Shown piece by piece: positions 11,369-23,425 of a DNA stretch of 64,000 bases. The stretch spans positions 1 to 64,000 of the forward strand of contig SNVD02013616.1 of NCBI GenBank assembly GCA_013180625.2. Reading direction: 5' to 3'. This DNA is from Boswellia sacra. Its lineage: Eukaryota > Streptophyta > Magnoliopsida > Sapindales > Burseraceae. Numbering within the stretch: position 1 is the stretch's first letter; every line of letters starts with the position of its first letter. A program made the translations under genes and the position numbers. The notes beneath the pieces were generated by a model. It did not search any database. It was not told the DNA's origin and saw only the letters and a program-made list of their open reading frames with translations.

Positions 11369-12400
11369 TATTTAGAGCTTGAATCATATTTCAAACGCGT
11401 CCTTTAATTTAGATTATATGTGCAATTAACCCAAATAAAAAACTAATGACCTCCTAATTGTAAGTCACCTTAATATTCAACTTTGACCACTAAAATACAC
11501 TTTTATCCTTATTATTCTGATTATAATTTAAACACTTTTTTTTATTAATAATTTAAATAACTATAAATCCAATAATCACATTGAAAACAAATCCTTAACG
11601 CACTGATACGAATTCTAATTAAACAACACTACCAATCTGAAACCTAACCAGAGGAAACTACTGATCTGAATCCGAATCAAACTCTATGGCTACCAATCTA
11701 ATTCTAATAAAAAGGAAATTAAAATGTTTGTCCCTCTCAAACCACGTCTCTCACTCCACCTCTACGACCAAGCAACCACAATCCATCAGTCAATCACCAC
11801 CACCATTATTCACCAATGGATCCACCACCCTAAAGATTCATCCCAAATAATTCAATAACAATAAACTCCTTCAGGTTTGCCTAATTACAACATCACCATC
11901 ATAGTGTTTACTTTCACCAGTCAAATGTTTACAAATTGCGATGTCTGACCACTATAAGCTACTAAAATGACTTTAATACCCTTAGAAATCAAAGAAAATC
12001 TCTGCAACATATTCTGACAATTAGTAACTTATTTTTAAAGGGTAAAACTGACCCATGAGGTTTCAAAAAATAAATTGAACCCTAACTAACAGTTTCTGTT
12101 AATTAATTGCGGTGGATGATGCATGCATATTACACGTACAATAATTTTATTGACTATTTTACCTTAATTCAAATCTATTTAAATAATCAATATCATTATT
12201 TAATTGCACAAACAAGATTGAAATTAAAATGGCCTACAATCTTAATTTAATAAAACTTAAGATATTAATTAATTTTTTTTAACTTGTTAAAAACGATAGC
12301 TAGTATAAGAGCTAAAAAAATTATAACCTTGATCACCAGTAACATGCTTTCATGCCAATGCTCGTTCCATTTGAGCCATGTGGGTGTCTGTTGCTACCGG
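11369..12400. other. AT-rich spacer
   Basis: No coding frame longer than background and no recognisable element ends. It contains a few short inverted or repeated AT stretches only. Confidence 0.45.
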
Positions 12401-12848
12401 CCGCCACTCAGGGACGGAGCCAGCAAATTAAATTAGTGGGCGCAATAACTTCCAATAACAATATAAAATAAGCAAGGGAACAACATACAAAAAATCTTGG
12501 CATCATTTAATACCACATTTGCATCAAAACATAACAAAAGTTGAAGAAACTTATAGGACATGTTTAAGGAAAACCACCGAAGTAGTTCATAACTCATAAG
12601 GCTAAAGAAATACGAACACACAAAATAGCTTCCATTCATAATAGATGTTCTAAGAGCAGTCACCCATGAAATGACAAAATGTTCTTCAAAACCTGAATTA
12701 ACATGAACAAGAGCTCAAATCAATTGAAGAATAATTTGTCTCCAAAAATTTAAAGTCAAGTTATGGTACTAAAAAATCATACATAAATAAATCAAAACTA
12801 ATCTTACCAAAGTAATGATATTGATGTATATTTCCTCATTTTAAAAAT

Positions 12849-15213
12849 TCATAGTTGCCCTCGATGACTTTTCATGTTTTGGAACCGTTGCATGATACAC
12901 TCATTGTCAATGGTACTAAACACATATTTTTCAATGTATACAACCAAGCTATTACTTAGCCAACGATCTCCCATTCGATTCCTTAATCGATTCTACACAA
13001 TTTTCATGGCTAAAAATGCCCTTTCTACACTAGCAATTGCAGTTGGTGGAATCAATGCTAATGTTATCAATAAATAAACCAATGGATACACCTTATCTCT
13101 TTTTGTCTCAATCATTTTCTTTGCGAGATCACTAATTCCATTCAATTCTGAAAACTCAATGCTAGAATGCATGCATATCCATAATATAAGTCTCAAGTTA
13201 AGTCTCAAGGACCATTAGCTTTATAGCAAAAAATTCTTTTGGATAAAACTGAGCAAGTCGTATCAATTTTTATTTATTGAAAGCCATGAATGAATCATTT
13301 GGACATAAGCATGCTAAACAAAGAAGTAACTCAGTGTTTACCTCATTGAAACAACTATTTAGCTCTTAAAGTTGCATATCCAAAGTAGAATAGAATTGTT
13401 CAACACAATAATGATGCAGGTTAATCAATTTTTGAGCTCTACGACATGACCGTCCTCGAGCTAGAAAGATTTATCCATGTTAGGAACATCAATGCTATGT
13501 TTTATATAAAACAAAGAAACTCCACTAAACAAAGAATCCCACCCCTCATCCCTCATGTTTTGCAATCGTTGTTTGCATAACCTAACCAACTTTATAGCAT
13601 TAACAATATCTTGATCTTTTCTTTGTAATTCTTGTGACAATTCATTTGTGAATCCCAAAATCTCTTTCATCAAATGCAATAGAAAGACAAAATCAAAAGC
13701 TTGTACAATATCTAACAAAACAGTAGCTTCAAATCTTTGTTCAACATTCGATCCATCTTGTGCAATATCATCAAGTACATCAACTATGGATGAAAACATG
13801 TTAAATATGCTCATTTAAGTACCATATTGTGAATCCCAACATGTATCACCTGAACATTTCAAAGTAGTCTCTTGGTTTAGACCCCGCCCACTTAAAAGAT
13901 CACTTGAGTTAAGTGCTTTAACAACTAAAATAGCTTGTTTCTCCCGAAGAATATCATGACGTTTACATGAAGCTCCAACAACATTCACCATATTACCAAC
14001 TCTAGTGAAAAAAGTTTGAACTAGAGTATGATTCTTTGCCATTGCCACAAGAGATGATTAAAGTTGATGAGCGAAGCAATGAACATAATAAGCACACTCA
14101 TTCTCTTTCATAATAAGTGTTTTAAGGCCATTAAATTCACCATGCATATTACTTGCTCCATCATAACCCTGACCTCTCAATTTAGACATGCTTAATCCAT
14201 GTCTATAAAATAATTCATCAATTGATGCCTTAAGTGACACTGCAGTAGTACTAGTAACATGCTTAATTCCTCTAACGTGCTCAACCACAATTCCTCTCTT
14301 ATCCAAATAACGTAACACAATGGCCATTTTATCTTTCATTGATGCATCATGAGACTCGTCAATCAAAATGGAGAATAATTAGTCACCCATCTCACCAATA
14401 ATGGCATTGACAATTTCTGTTATAGTAGCACTTACAATGTCTTTATGAATATTTGGTGATGTTAATTTGAGATTTTCGGGAGCATTCTTCAATGTAGCAG
14501 ATTTGACATCCTTATCATGGTCAACAAGAAATGCCAAAATTAAGCTCAAGTAAATTTCCTTTGTTGTTTGAATCCTCAGATTCATCATTGCCCCGAAATG
14601 CAAGCCCTTGTTTCAAAAGAAACTGAATACAATGAATTGATGCATTCAAGCGAATTCAATATTCAATGCGAGCTTGGTCCGAATGTCAATGAAAAAATGT
14701 TTGAATATGTTGGTCTTGCTTTAGTAAAGCTTCACAATTTCTTAAAGCTTGATTATGGGCACTATTAGGACCTCCAACATGAGCTGTCAATCTTCCTTTC
14801 TTTTTCCAATTTTGAAACCCATCACCAACAAATAAGTCACCGCCACCTTGTTCTCTAACATCCGCCTTGAAAAGATAGCAACAAAGACAAAAAGCCGTGT
14901 CTTTTGCTATGCTATATCCCAACCAAGATTCATAATCATCAAACCAACCAGGAATGAATCGTCACAACATTTTTCAAAATGTTTTAAAAGGAAAATTATG
15001 GCCCCGAGGTTGACATGGACCCCTTTGCCAATATGCTCTATGTACTTGGTTTCAAATATTATGATTATAATAAAAAATTCTAGGATGTAAATCAAAATCA
15101 GCTGAAAGATTTGATAAATCAATTTCTACCCCATCAATATTTTGTTTTGGCCCATTATCATTTTTCTCAGGAGGAAGCAACAACTCGCGTTTTCTTTTGA
15201 AAAACTTTTCCAT
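12849..15213 (-). pseudogene. hAT transposase, ZMYM1/TTF-zinc-finger type, broken
   Basis: The start at 15213 gives MEKFFKRKRELLLPPEKN. A TTF-type zinc-finger region follows at 14686-14922 (DTAFCLCCYLFKADVREQGG, then DGFQNWKKKGRLTAHVGG). The DUF4371/catalytic core comes at 14058-14366 (MIDESHDASMKDKMAIVLRY, then SKLRGQGYDGASNM and YVHCFAHQL), then 13461-14048. The hAT dimerisation motif is at 12993-13100 (PPTAIASVERAFLAMKIV), and the end near 12850 is SHRGQL then stop. Many stops and frame shifts lie between these blocks, so no enzyme can be made. The intact enzyme would bind the element ends and move it by cut and paste. ZMYM1-like host proteins share this layout, but the termini and target duplication show this is a transposon. 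Confidence 0.85.
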
Positions 15214-15214
15214 G

Positions 15215-16110
15215 TTGTTTCAAAATTAAATTTAAATGTTAAATCAATGAATAATCAAAGTATGTTTCTAACAAAAAGTAATAAAACTTAAGATTATAAC
15301 TAATTAACTATCATGTAAATATTATAAAAGTTATTACCATAATGAATAAATGTATACATAATATCTTTTTGAGCAAAAATATTAAAACCTTAGCTTATGA
15401 CTCATTAATTATCTAATGAATAAATATAATATATTCAACTAATTAATAAATAGATAATGTTTCTAAGCAAAGTTAATAAACCCTTATACTATGACTCATT
15501 AATTATCTAATGAATAAATGTGTGTATATATATAACTAATTAATAATTAGATTATGTTTCTAATTAGGCAAAAGTAAAAAAACTTTAGATTATCACTAAT
15601 TAACTATCAATTGAATTTTATAAATGTTATGAGGCTACTAGCTTAATGAATAATAGTGTATATTAACCTAATTAATAAATAGATTATATTATAAGCAAAA
15701 GTAATAAAGCCTTAGATTTTCACTAATTAATTATCTTATATGTTATTAGCCAAATGAATACATTGCACATGTATATATTAAACTAATTAATAAATAGGTT
15801 ATGTTTTAAACATTAGATTATTATAATTAACTATCATTAACATATAATATGTGTTATTAAACTAATGAATAATTGTAGATATTCATCTAATTAGCAAATA
15901 GATTATTTTCTAACCAAAAATACTAAAACTTTGGGCTATCACTAATTAACATAATTTAAATATTAGATATGTTATTAAACATTGCAAATTTCACAAAGTG
16001 ATAATACCATAAAAAATCAAGTAGATAAGTGAAAATAAGTTTTCAAATACCAATAAAGGAATGAAAAGAATGAAAAAAACTATTAGTTTTCCTCAAATTT
16101 AAAGTCTTGA
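15215..16110. repeat. AT-rich internal repeats of the 4.2-kb hAT
   Basis: The motif TAATTA-TCTAATGAATAAATG and versions of ACTAATTAATAAATAGATTATG recur at loose intervals of about 110-130 bp. The same repeats, reversed, occur at 59500-60110, which ties the two copies to one family. Non-coding. Confidence 0.65.
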
Positions 16111-16622
16111 TGGAGAAATGTCCAAAGTTGGGTTAATTTGTAGAAAATCTATGACTAAAAGTAATTAAATAAGGCAAAGAAAGTATAAAGTAATAAAAGT
16201 GAGAATCAAATGCTACAAGTAGGGTCAGCCATCATCAGTGAGTTCACATGGTGCAGTGAGAGGCGAGAGGGTGAGAGAGTTGTGAGAATGATGTGTGGGG
16301 ACCATGCTTTAGAAGAATTGGGAAGAAAGAGTAAAGTGGGGTGAGTTAAAATATTTTTAATTTGAGTAAGTAATAAAAAAATTGAAGTTGGTCAAAGTAT
16401 TGTCAAGTTGGGCTGTATTAAAAAGTTGTTGTGGGCTAACAAATGAATTATTGAAGTCCAAAAATACATGAGACAAGTCCAAATTTGGAAAAAAATATCG
16501 GTAGGTTCAATACATAGTAAATGGGCTAAGATATTCACAAGCCCACACGCAGAAGCTTCTATTTTTTTTCAAATTCAGTGGGGGCAATTGCCCCCACTCG
16601 TCCCAACGTCCCTGTCGCCACT

Positions 16623-18119
16623 TCTGTGTGGGTGGTGGGGTTGGAGGTAATAGTGAGGGCGAGTGGAACTAGAAAGCAAATGGCTGGTAGTGATTAAGAA
16701 CTAGGGCTGTGGGCACTTGAGATTCTAGGTTTGTTGGTTTTTTTTTTTTTTTTTTTTGAGGTAGCTGGGGTAGTGGTGCAGTGGTGGAGTGAGGCGACAG
16801 TTGCTGGATGGTTTGGCCGGAGATGTTATCGGCTGAGAATATTTCAGTACCCTAAGAAACGTTACTGCCACTTAGATATTTTATTTAATTTTTAATATTA
16901 TGATTTATTCATATGAAATATATGATATTTTTAATGTAAAATTTTATTAAAAGAAAAGCTTTTGAGATTCTAAACAACTTCAAAATAACCATGTTTGTGT
17001 TTGACCATAAATATCAGGGTGAGGCAGTGAGGCTATGTCACCCAAAAATTAATTGCTCTACAAATCCCTTTTTATGAAATAAAATGAATATTTTATTCAA
17101 AACATATAAATAATTTCTAGAAAGAACTTTATAATCATTCCTAATTAATCAGTCAATGCAAATAAATTACTTTTATTAATAAATCAATAAAGTTTTTGAT
17201 ACTTTTTTTATTTTTTAGGTTATTTGTATTAAATATATAATATTATTTAACGTTTATTGGTTATATTGATTTGGTTTTGAAATTATTTATATTGTTGAAT
17301 AGAAAATGAATTTTAAAGTCTTCAAATACCAAACGTGTTTAGGTAAAGAGGTTTGAAGAGTATGTTTGGAGGTTCATATGGCCAGACCTAAATTGCTATA
17401 TCACAAACCAACACTTTTTAAATTTTTTTAATATTTTTGTCTTTAACTCTAGATTTTATTTTAGGCATTTGAGTTGTCAATTTTAAACGTTTAAAAAAAA
17501 AAAAACTAGTCGATCTCCTTTAATTTTGATTATCTTTAAATCAGCCCTAAAAGTTTGTTAAATATAATATCTTACAAGAGACAACAGAGTGGTGATTCTG
17601 TATTTCCAAGAACCCAGGGATTATATTAATTCAGACTAACCTTGGGCTTTAATTTATTAGCCGCAATAAAATGGACCACCGATATTAACAGTACTATATC
17701 ATTTACTAATTTTTTTATTTATTTTTCATATTTATCCATCTAATAAATTTATGTTATATTGTGAAGTTGCATAAATTTTGTTATATAAGTTAGTTAGATA
17801 TATAGTATTACTTAAAGAAATTCTAAAAATATTTTTTTTTGACAAGTGCGTTTTCACCATTTTGCCACATCATACCTTAATCTATTTGACTAGTTGTGAC
17901 TACTATGAAATGGCAATTGATAAACTGAGCTGTATTATGGTTGATGGTATAAAACCATTCACAAGCAAAATGACAAACAACCCATTACTCTAAAATAGTT
18001 GAGATTTATCACTTTCATTCTTATAAAAATCAATCATTTTACGATCTTCCATAAAAGTAGTCTAATCTTACCAAAGCATTCCAATTTCCAAGTGGCGTTC
18101 GACTATATTTTTTGGTTCA
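16623..18119. other. Spacer, no gene seen
   Basis: AT-rich with a T run at about 16739-16757. The GTGGTGGGGTTGG sequence next to the hAT target site continues the sequence left of 12400. Short open frames (for example 17778-17993) have no recognisable protein features. Confidence 0.4.
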
Positions 18120-19263
18120 AATTTTTAGGACTTTACGCTTGAGCAAAGCATCCATCAGACAAACAATTATTCCTAAAAGCATTGCAAAATAAACTGATAA
18201 ACGTGGAAACAGAGGCCTTCTATACCCTTCAGCCACGTATGGAAAAAACATCAATGCCATATATTCTGAAGCCAGAACAGACCCAATTCTAATTGCAGGA
18301 AGGCCCTCTTCAACATGAGGGAAAATGAGCTACAATGTAGTACAGACCACATAAAAATCTTGCCTGATTAGAGCTTGTATATCGAGGATCAACTCAATTA
18401 CCTTCATAAAGCATCATATTGGGGATGAAATCTGAAAAATAAAAAAAGTAAAGAAAATTAGAGTCAAACAAGCAACTGAATACATTAATCAACAGATTAA
18501 ATCAAGAAAGACAGTCAAGAACACGAGAAAAAAAATATAATCACAGAGAGATAGAATTCCAAATTCTATTAATTTTGATATCAATATCGTTCGCAGTTTA
18601 TTCATTATAGCATATCAAATACTGGATTGGTCATAATTCATTACTTTATAGTCAAGGAGAGAAACAAAAAGACAAAAAACTAAAAATCAAAATTAAAAAT
18701 AAAAATAAAAAAATGGCTTCCTGTACTGGGTATCGATTGGGAAGCCCCTACATCTAACGATCAGGTGCAAATAGAAATTTTCGTTTTTTTTAATATAAAT
18801 ATTATAGTACAAGTAATAACAAAGCAATTTTCCAGCGTTAACAGCACGGCATACTAGGTCACTAATAATGAATATTAGTAAAGAAACAATGAAAAAGAAA
18901 CAATTTCTTGGTTATAATAACGCAATTTTTTCAAGAGAAATTCAAAAATGTATTTTTCTGAGAAAAAATTATATTTAAGGAAAAAAGAGAAAGACAAAAG
19001 CTGCTCAATTGATAAGAAAATTGGTGAATCAATACACACCATTTATTTGGGCATCTTTTGAATGGTGGCAATAAATTTCCATCAGGAAGTCCTTTATCCT
19101 TTTCTTCGGTCAGATGTAGAGTCTGTAGTTTTGGTATGCTTTAGCCGTCTGAGCATTATTCTTTAAAGGATGAATTCAAGGCTATGATTCTAAAAATGCA
19201 AAAGCATGTACGGCCAACTGGGTGAACAATTTGGTGAACAATTATATAAGTCCCGGACATTTT
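18120..19263 (-). repeat. Shared 3' segment of the LRR unit, copy 1
   Basis: Aligns with 35267-35358 plus 45554-46515 once the gypsy element is removed. Shared blocks include TGATAAACGTG, GGCCCTCTTCAACA, AATTCAAGGCTATGA and TTGGTGAACAATTATA. It probably covers the 3' untranslated or intron sequence of the LRR gene and is interrupted by a copia insertion at 19269. I see no conserved frame common to both copies. Confidence 0.7.
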
Positions 19264-19303
19264 AATTGTGTTATGAAATTCGACCAAGAATTGAAATCCA
19301 AAA

Positions 19304-19751
19304 TGATGTAGGACATATTAGAAATAAATTAGGTATTTTAGTTTTGATTTTAGGGATTTTGATTAATTATGGATTTTGACTATTACTAGGGATTTTGACT
19401 TCCTAAATTGGGAGTAATCCTAATTGAAGTTATTTTCCTAATTAATAGTTTACTATTTTATTTAGGATTTAATTTTGGTATTTTCTAGTTTAACTAGGAT
19501 TAGTATTATATTTCATAATGGAAGTATATTTCCTAGTTAAGTTATGATTGTCGGCACTATAAATAAGTGTCTTTAGTTATTTTTATTTCTTAGACTTAGT
19601 TGTTATTGGTTTTTTGATTTTTTAGTAAAAAGATTGTCTCCTCCATTAATTTCACTCTATTTCTCCCTAAATTTCTTCTATTGTTTCTCCCCTTTCCTCT
19701 GTCTACATCTTCTTACCTTTCTTTTAACTTGAGGAACCCTATTCATCATCA
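19304..19751 (+). repeat. 5' LTR of N1
   Basis: 448 bp. Near-identical to 22978-23424 and, reversed, to 23426-23796. A TATAAATAAGTG-type sequence at about 19559 may be the TATA region. It is followed by the primer site. Confidence 0.88.
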
Positions 19752-19848
19752 ATTGATATCAGAGCGTGATTTTGATCCCCTCTTGTACTTTTTATCCTTA
19801 AATTTTTGTTTAACCCATAAAACCTAAATCTCCTACCACCATCAACTT

Positions 19849-22051
19849 CTTTTTGGAAAAGTTACTTAGTAATATAAATCCAAAAAAATTAAAATGTGCA
19901 AAAATCCGAGGGGCATACCCCAAGAATTACAAGAAGGACGTAAAGTCCAAACACACAATCCAACAAAAGATCAAAAAATATAGACCACAAGCGGCCTAAA
20001 ACAAAGTAAAAAGGCCATAAACGGCCTTAACAACATAAATGATAAATGGCCACAAACGGTTTAAATCATAAAAATACAAGAGCTTCAGCCGTTCTTGTTT
20101 TTCTTCTTCTTACCCTTCTTTACCGGGGTAGCTGGGGTGTCCGTATGAGTATGATCAATCCTATCAGATTGGTCCTCATCACTCAGCCTATTCAAAGGCT
20201 CAAAATGGGAGGAAGAAGTCTCAAGAGGTTGTCCTGTGTTTATCCGCCCTGACGAAATAGATGCCTCGCGATTGGTTGAATAATGGATAGTACCCAAAAG
20301 CTTACCTTGGTCGGTCGCAAAAGGAGATAGAGAGTCAGATTCTGAGACTGACTCTGTGCTCAAAACTGTAACAGCCTTAGGAGGCACAACTTGCACTAAA
20401 GAATCTGTTGGAATAGCAACAGCTTTGGAACTTTCAGCGACATCGGTCGCAACCTTACCCGAATTCAAGGGGGCACCATCAAAAGGGGTGCTATCAGAGG
20501 TGCTAGCCTCAATCTTATCCTGGACTGGAGTCTTTGCCGGTTCCGAACAATGGTGACCAAACCTGCGACATTTGGAGCAACGTTTTGGAATCCACTCATA
20601 TTTGACTTCAATTTAGATGGGCTCAGGAGAGAGTTTGCACTTGAACTCAAAGTTTTGGATCGGAGGGCGCTTTGCATCAAGAAGAACACATACCCTCGCA
20701 TACTCCAATCTGGAAAGATCGGAAGTCATCTTGTCACAAGACATAGGTTGTCCAACCATGCTGGAAACAATGCTAAGACCTTTGGTTGTCCACAAAGGGA
20801 AAGACAGGCCATATAATCGGATCCAAACAGGAATATACCTCAATTGATTTGCATTAAAATCTAAATGCAGGTTCCAAGGTTGTAAGATAATTGTTTTACC
20901 TCCGAACATCCAAGGACCGCGAGCAATTATGTTATGAACCTCTTCCTCTGTTTGGAAATGGAAGATGAGAAACCCCTTGTTTGTGCAACGGACGTCCTCC
21001 AAGCCGCTGGATTTCCATGCACACATGGCCAACGAGCGAGCAGCATGAAAAGGCATCACATATCCCGGAAATAAACCAACAAGACATCTACGCCATTCGG
21101 CCACATTTTCATCAACGATCTCATCCGGGATCTCAAGCACTGTACCCGGTTTCTTGGGAGTAATCCCTAGCAGTTTGCATCGATTACTCGAATCGGTAAT
21201 CTTAACTTTGTCAACCCAATTAGTCTTATGCGGATCCATTGACCAAACCACAAGGAATCAGGAAATCGACCAACAAGCGAAGATGCATGAAATAACCTGA
21301 AGAACAAACTGGGCGGGGCTGATGAACAGTATCTCCGGTAAATGAATAGTAACCACCACAATGAACTGTAATATCCGAATTGAAGAAGCGGCGATTTGAG
21401 GGGTTTCTGGTTGGAATCAGTTGACGGCCAAGAAGGAAAAGTTGGTCAATGTTGCCCAATCTACTAGATGGTGGCGAAGGTGAGATACAACTCGCCGTTT
21501 TCTGGTGAAATGTGGCGGTGAATAATAAATCCGAAACTTTGAGGCCCTGAACGGAGGTGTTGCGGCGCGAATCTGGTGGTGCTGATGAAGGGAAACTTGT
21601 AGAACGTCGCCTGATCTACAAGAATTTGATGGAGGTGAGAAGCTATTCGCCGGTGATAGGCGGCAGGCGGTGGTGAATAGTAAAAATCCGAAACTTTGTG
21701 GCCTTGAACGGAGGTGTTACGGCATGAATCTGATGGTGCTGATGAATGAAAACTTGTAGATCGAGTCAAGACCAACACAATGATGGTAAAGGTGATGTCC
21801 CACTCGCTCGCCGTCGGTGATGAATAGTGAAATCCGAAACATTTTTTTGCAATTTCAGCCTTTTTTCTGCCAGAAGCTGAGGGCGGCCCAGAAGAAAAGT
21901 TGTCTCAGGATATCTCGATCTACAACATATGTAGATTTGAAAGGCTGATTCGCAAATTGGCCGGAATAAACAGTAACTCCGGCAACCCTAATTGAGAGAA
22001 AATTTTCTCCCCCCCCCCCCCTCTCCCTACAATCAACCAACACTCCCCTTG
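19849..22051 (-). mobile_element. ORF1-only LINE-like element, copy a
   Basis: Minus orientation, 2203 bp, bounded by the 13-bp duplication CCACCATCAACTT (19836-19848 and 22052-22064). It has a long GC-rich 5' leader, one ORF1-type frame (20085-21239) and a 3' end reading TTACTAAGTAACTTTTCC then A-rich. There is no ORF2 (endonuclease/RT). Copy b at 51597-53805 is almost the same length and has the same layout, so this is a defined unit rather than a random truncation. A C run at 22009-22021 lies near its 5' end. It is inserted in the internal region of N1. Confidence 0.82.
20085..21239 (-). pseudogene. LINE ORF1 protein (DUF4283 plus zinc knuckle), one stop
   Basis: 384 codons from MDPHKTNWVDKVKITDSS to a Lys-rich end (VKKGKKKKNKNG). 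Residues about 30-190 form the DUF4283 nucleic-acid-binding region (WRRCLVGLFPGYVMPFH, then PWMFGGKTIILQPWNLH and IPVWIRLYGLSFPLW). A knuckle follows (KRCSKCRRFGHHCSE, CX2CX4HXC, shorter than the usual CX2CX4HX4C), then a Ser/Thr-rich tail. A single TAA at about 20610 (CAA in the related copy) splits it; otherwise the frame keeps the same length as copy b. In plant LINEs this protein coats element RNA. Confidence 0.82.
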
Positions 22052-22064
22052 CCACCATCAACTT

Positions 22065-22292
22065 ACTTTATCCCAGTTTCAACTTCCATCATCCCTCACA
22101 AAAAAAAAAAGTTACTGTTCATCAGTTCACTGTTCACTATATTTACTGTTTATCAGAGACTGTTCACCGGAGTACTGTTCACACGAGTACTGTTCATCAG
22201 ATTTACTGTTTATACCAGATCATTGCTCACAAGTTTTGAACTTTATCCTCCATGTTTTAGAATTTTCACTTTAATCAATTAGTTTAGATCCT
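22065..22292 (+). other. N1 internal leader with ACTGTTCA repeats
   Basis: At 22112-22232 the words ACTGTTCA, ACTGTTCAC and ACTGTTTAT recur about seven times, spaced roughly 15-25 bases, just before the N1 open frame. Possibly a regulatory or structural leader; function unknown. Confidence 0.5.
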
Positions 22293-22937
22293 ATGGCTAA
22301 CCATCCACATCCTCTTCTTAGTTTGGTCCGTATGACTAATCGTGTCGATAATAGTTTTGACAGATTAGAGGAAAAATTTGATAGAATTGAAGCCGGACTT
22401 GATGAAATCATTGCAATTCTTATTGAAACATTTAATGTTGATCCTGCCTGCTTTTCCTCAAGGCGTTGTGCGCAAAAACAAATTATCATAGATGAACCTA
22501 TGGTTACATCAAGTGAGGACGAGCATGAAAGTGATGAAGCAAGTGATATTGATCTTGAATATGAGCATGAATCTAAAAATCCTATCGAAGTCAAGGGCGA
22601 GACGGATTTGAAGAATGATGTAGAGCCTATATGTCAAGTTGAATCCATATGTGAAAAAGAATCTCATGAAATCATTCAAGAAATTGATTTCATAGGTTGT
22701 GAATCATATTTGGGTTCACCTACTCTTATCATTGGGTCTAAGTCCTTGGTGAATTCTTTCAAGATAAGTGTTATTTCTACACCAAGATTGGAAGCTAGTG
22801 AAGCATCATCAATGTTTCTATCATGTGTGCTTACGCTATTGGATCACTATGAAGTAAAGATTTGGGTTGATGACTTTTCAATGATCGTGCAAGACAAGAC
22901 GTGGTGTTTCCTTGTGTATTGGCAATTTCCTCCTTGA
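22293..22937 (+). CDS. 214-aa acidic protein of unknown function carried by N1
   Basis: An open frame between the N1 leader and its polypurine tract, beginning MANHPHPLLSLVRMTNRVDN. Residues about 15-45 can form a coiled coil (SFDRLEEKFDRIEAGLDEII), which resembles N-terminal parts of some plant gypsy Gag proteins. Residues 70-125 are very rich in Glu and Asp (SSEDEHESDEASDIDLEYEH). The C-terminal part (MFLSCVLTLLDHYEVKIWVD) has no motif I recognise. There is no zinc knuckle and no protease centre. It is intact, unlike almost everything else here. It could be a remnant Gag of the element or captured sequence; I cannot assign a function. Confidence 0.6.
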   Translation: MANHPHPLLSLVRMTNRVDNSFDRLEEKFDRIEAGLDEIIAILIETFNVDPACFSSRRCAQKQIIIDEPMVTSSEDEHESDEASDIDLEYEHESKNPIEVKGETDLKNDVEPICQVESICEKESHEIIQEIDFIGCESYLGSPTLIIGSKSLVNSFKISVISTPRLEASEASSMFLSCVLTLLDHYEVKIWVDDFSMIVQDKTWCFLVYWQFPP

Positions 22938-22977
22938 TAACTCGCCAGGCGTCGAGTTCTTTCAAGCGGAGGAGAAT

Positions 22978-23424
22978 TGATGTAGGACATATTAGGAATA
23001 AATTAGGCATTTTAGTTTTGATTTTAGGGATTTTGATTAATTAGGGATTTTGACTATTATTAGGGATTTTGACTTCCTAAATTAGGAGTAATCCTAATTG
23101 GAGTTATTTTCCTAATTAATAGTTTACTATTTTATTTAGGATTTAATTTTGGTATTTTCTAGTTTAACTAGGATTAGTATTATATTTCCTAATGGAAGTA
23201 TATTTCCTAGTTAAGTTATGATTGTCGGCACTATAAACAAGTGTCTTTAGTTATTTTTATTTTATAGACTTGGTTGTTATTGGTTTTTTGATCTTTTAGT
23301 AAAAAGATTGTCTCCTCCCTTAATTTCACTCTATTTCTCCCTAAATTTCTTCTATTGTTTCTCCCATTTCCTCTGTCTACATCTCCCTACCTTTCTCTTA
23401 ACTTGAGAAACCCTGTTCATCATC
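22978..23424 (+). repeat. 3' LTR of N1
   Basis: 447 bp, beginning TGATGTAGGACATATTAGGA right after the polypurine tract. It ends CATCATC and runs without a spacer into an inverted partial copy of itself. Confidence 0.88.
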
Positions 23425-23425
23425 T

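Larger units (their letters stand above)
12409..16614 (-). mobile_element. hAT transposon with ZMYM/TTF-type transposase (4.2 kb)
   Basis: The left end is CAGGGACGGAGCCAGC. The right end, inverted, is CAGGGACGTTGGGACG followed by a GTGGGGGCAATTGCCCC block. The 8-bp flanks CCGCCACT (12401-12408) and TCGCCACT (16615-16622) differ at one base. The CAGGG-CGGAGC start is common to plant hAT elements of this group. It carries a broken transposase on the minus strand and a long AT-rich zone between the transposase start and the right end. A shortened inverted relative lies near 59.4-60.5 kb. Confidence 0.87.

Noticed and set aside
15215..16110. Regularly recurring AT-rich words, considered as a CRISPR-like or satellite array
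   Set aside because: Units are diverged, spacing is uneven, and the region is the internal zone of a plant hAT element.
18120..18440. About 60 open codons with hydrophobic residues on the minus strand of the shared 3' segment
   Set aside because: The second copy of the segment does not keep the same frame, so coding use is not supported.
20356..20816. Plus-strand frames opposite the LINE ORF1
   Set aside because: Antisense shadows of the ORF1 protein on the minus strand.
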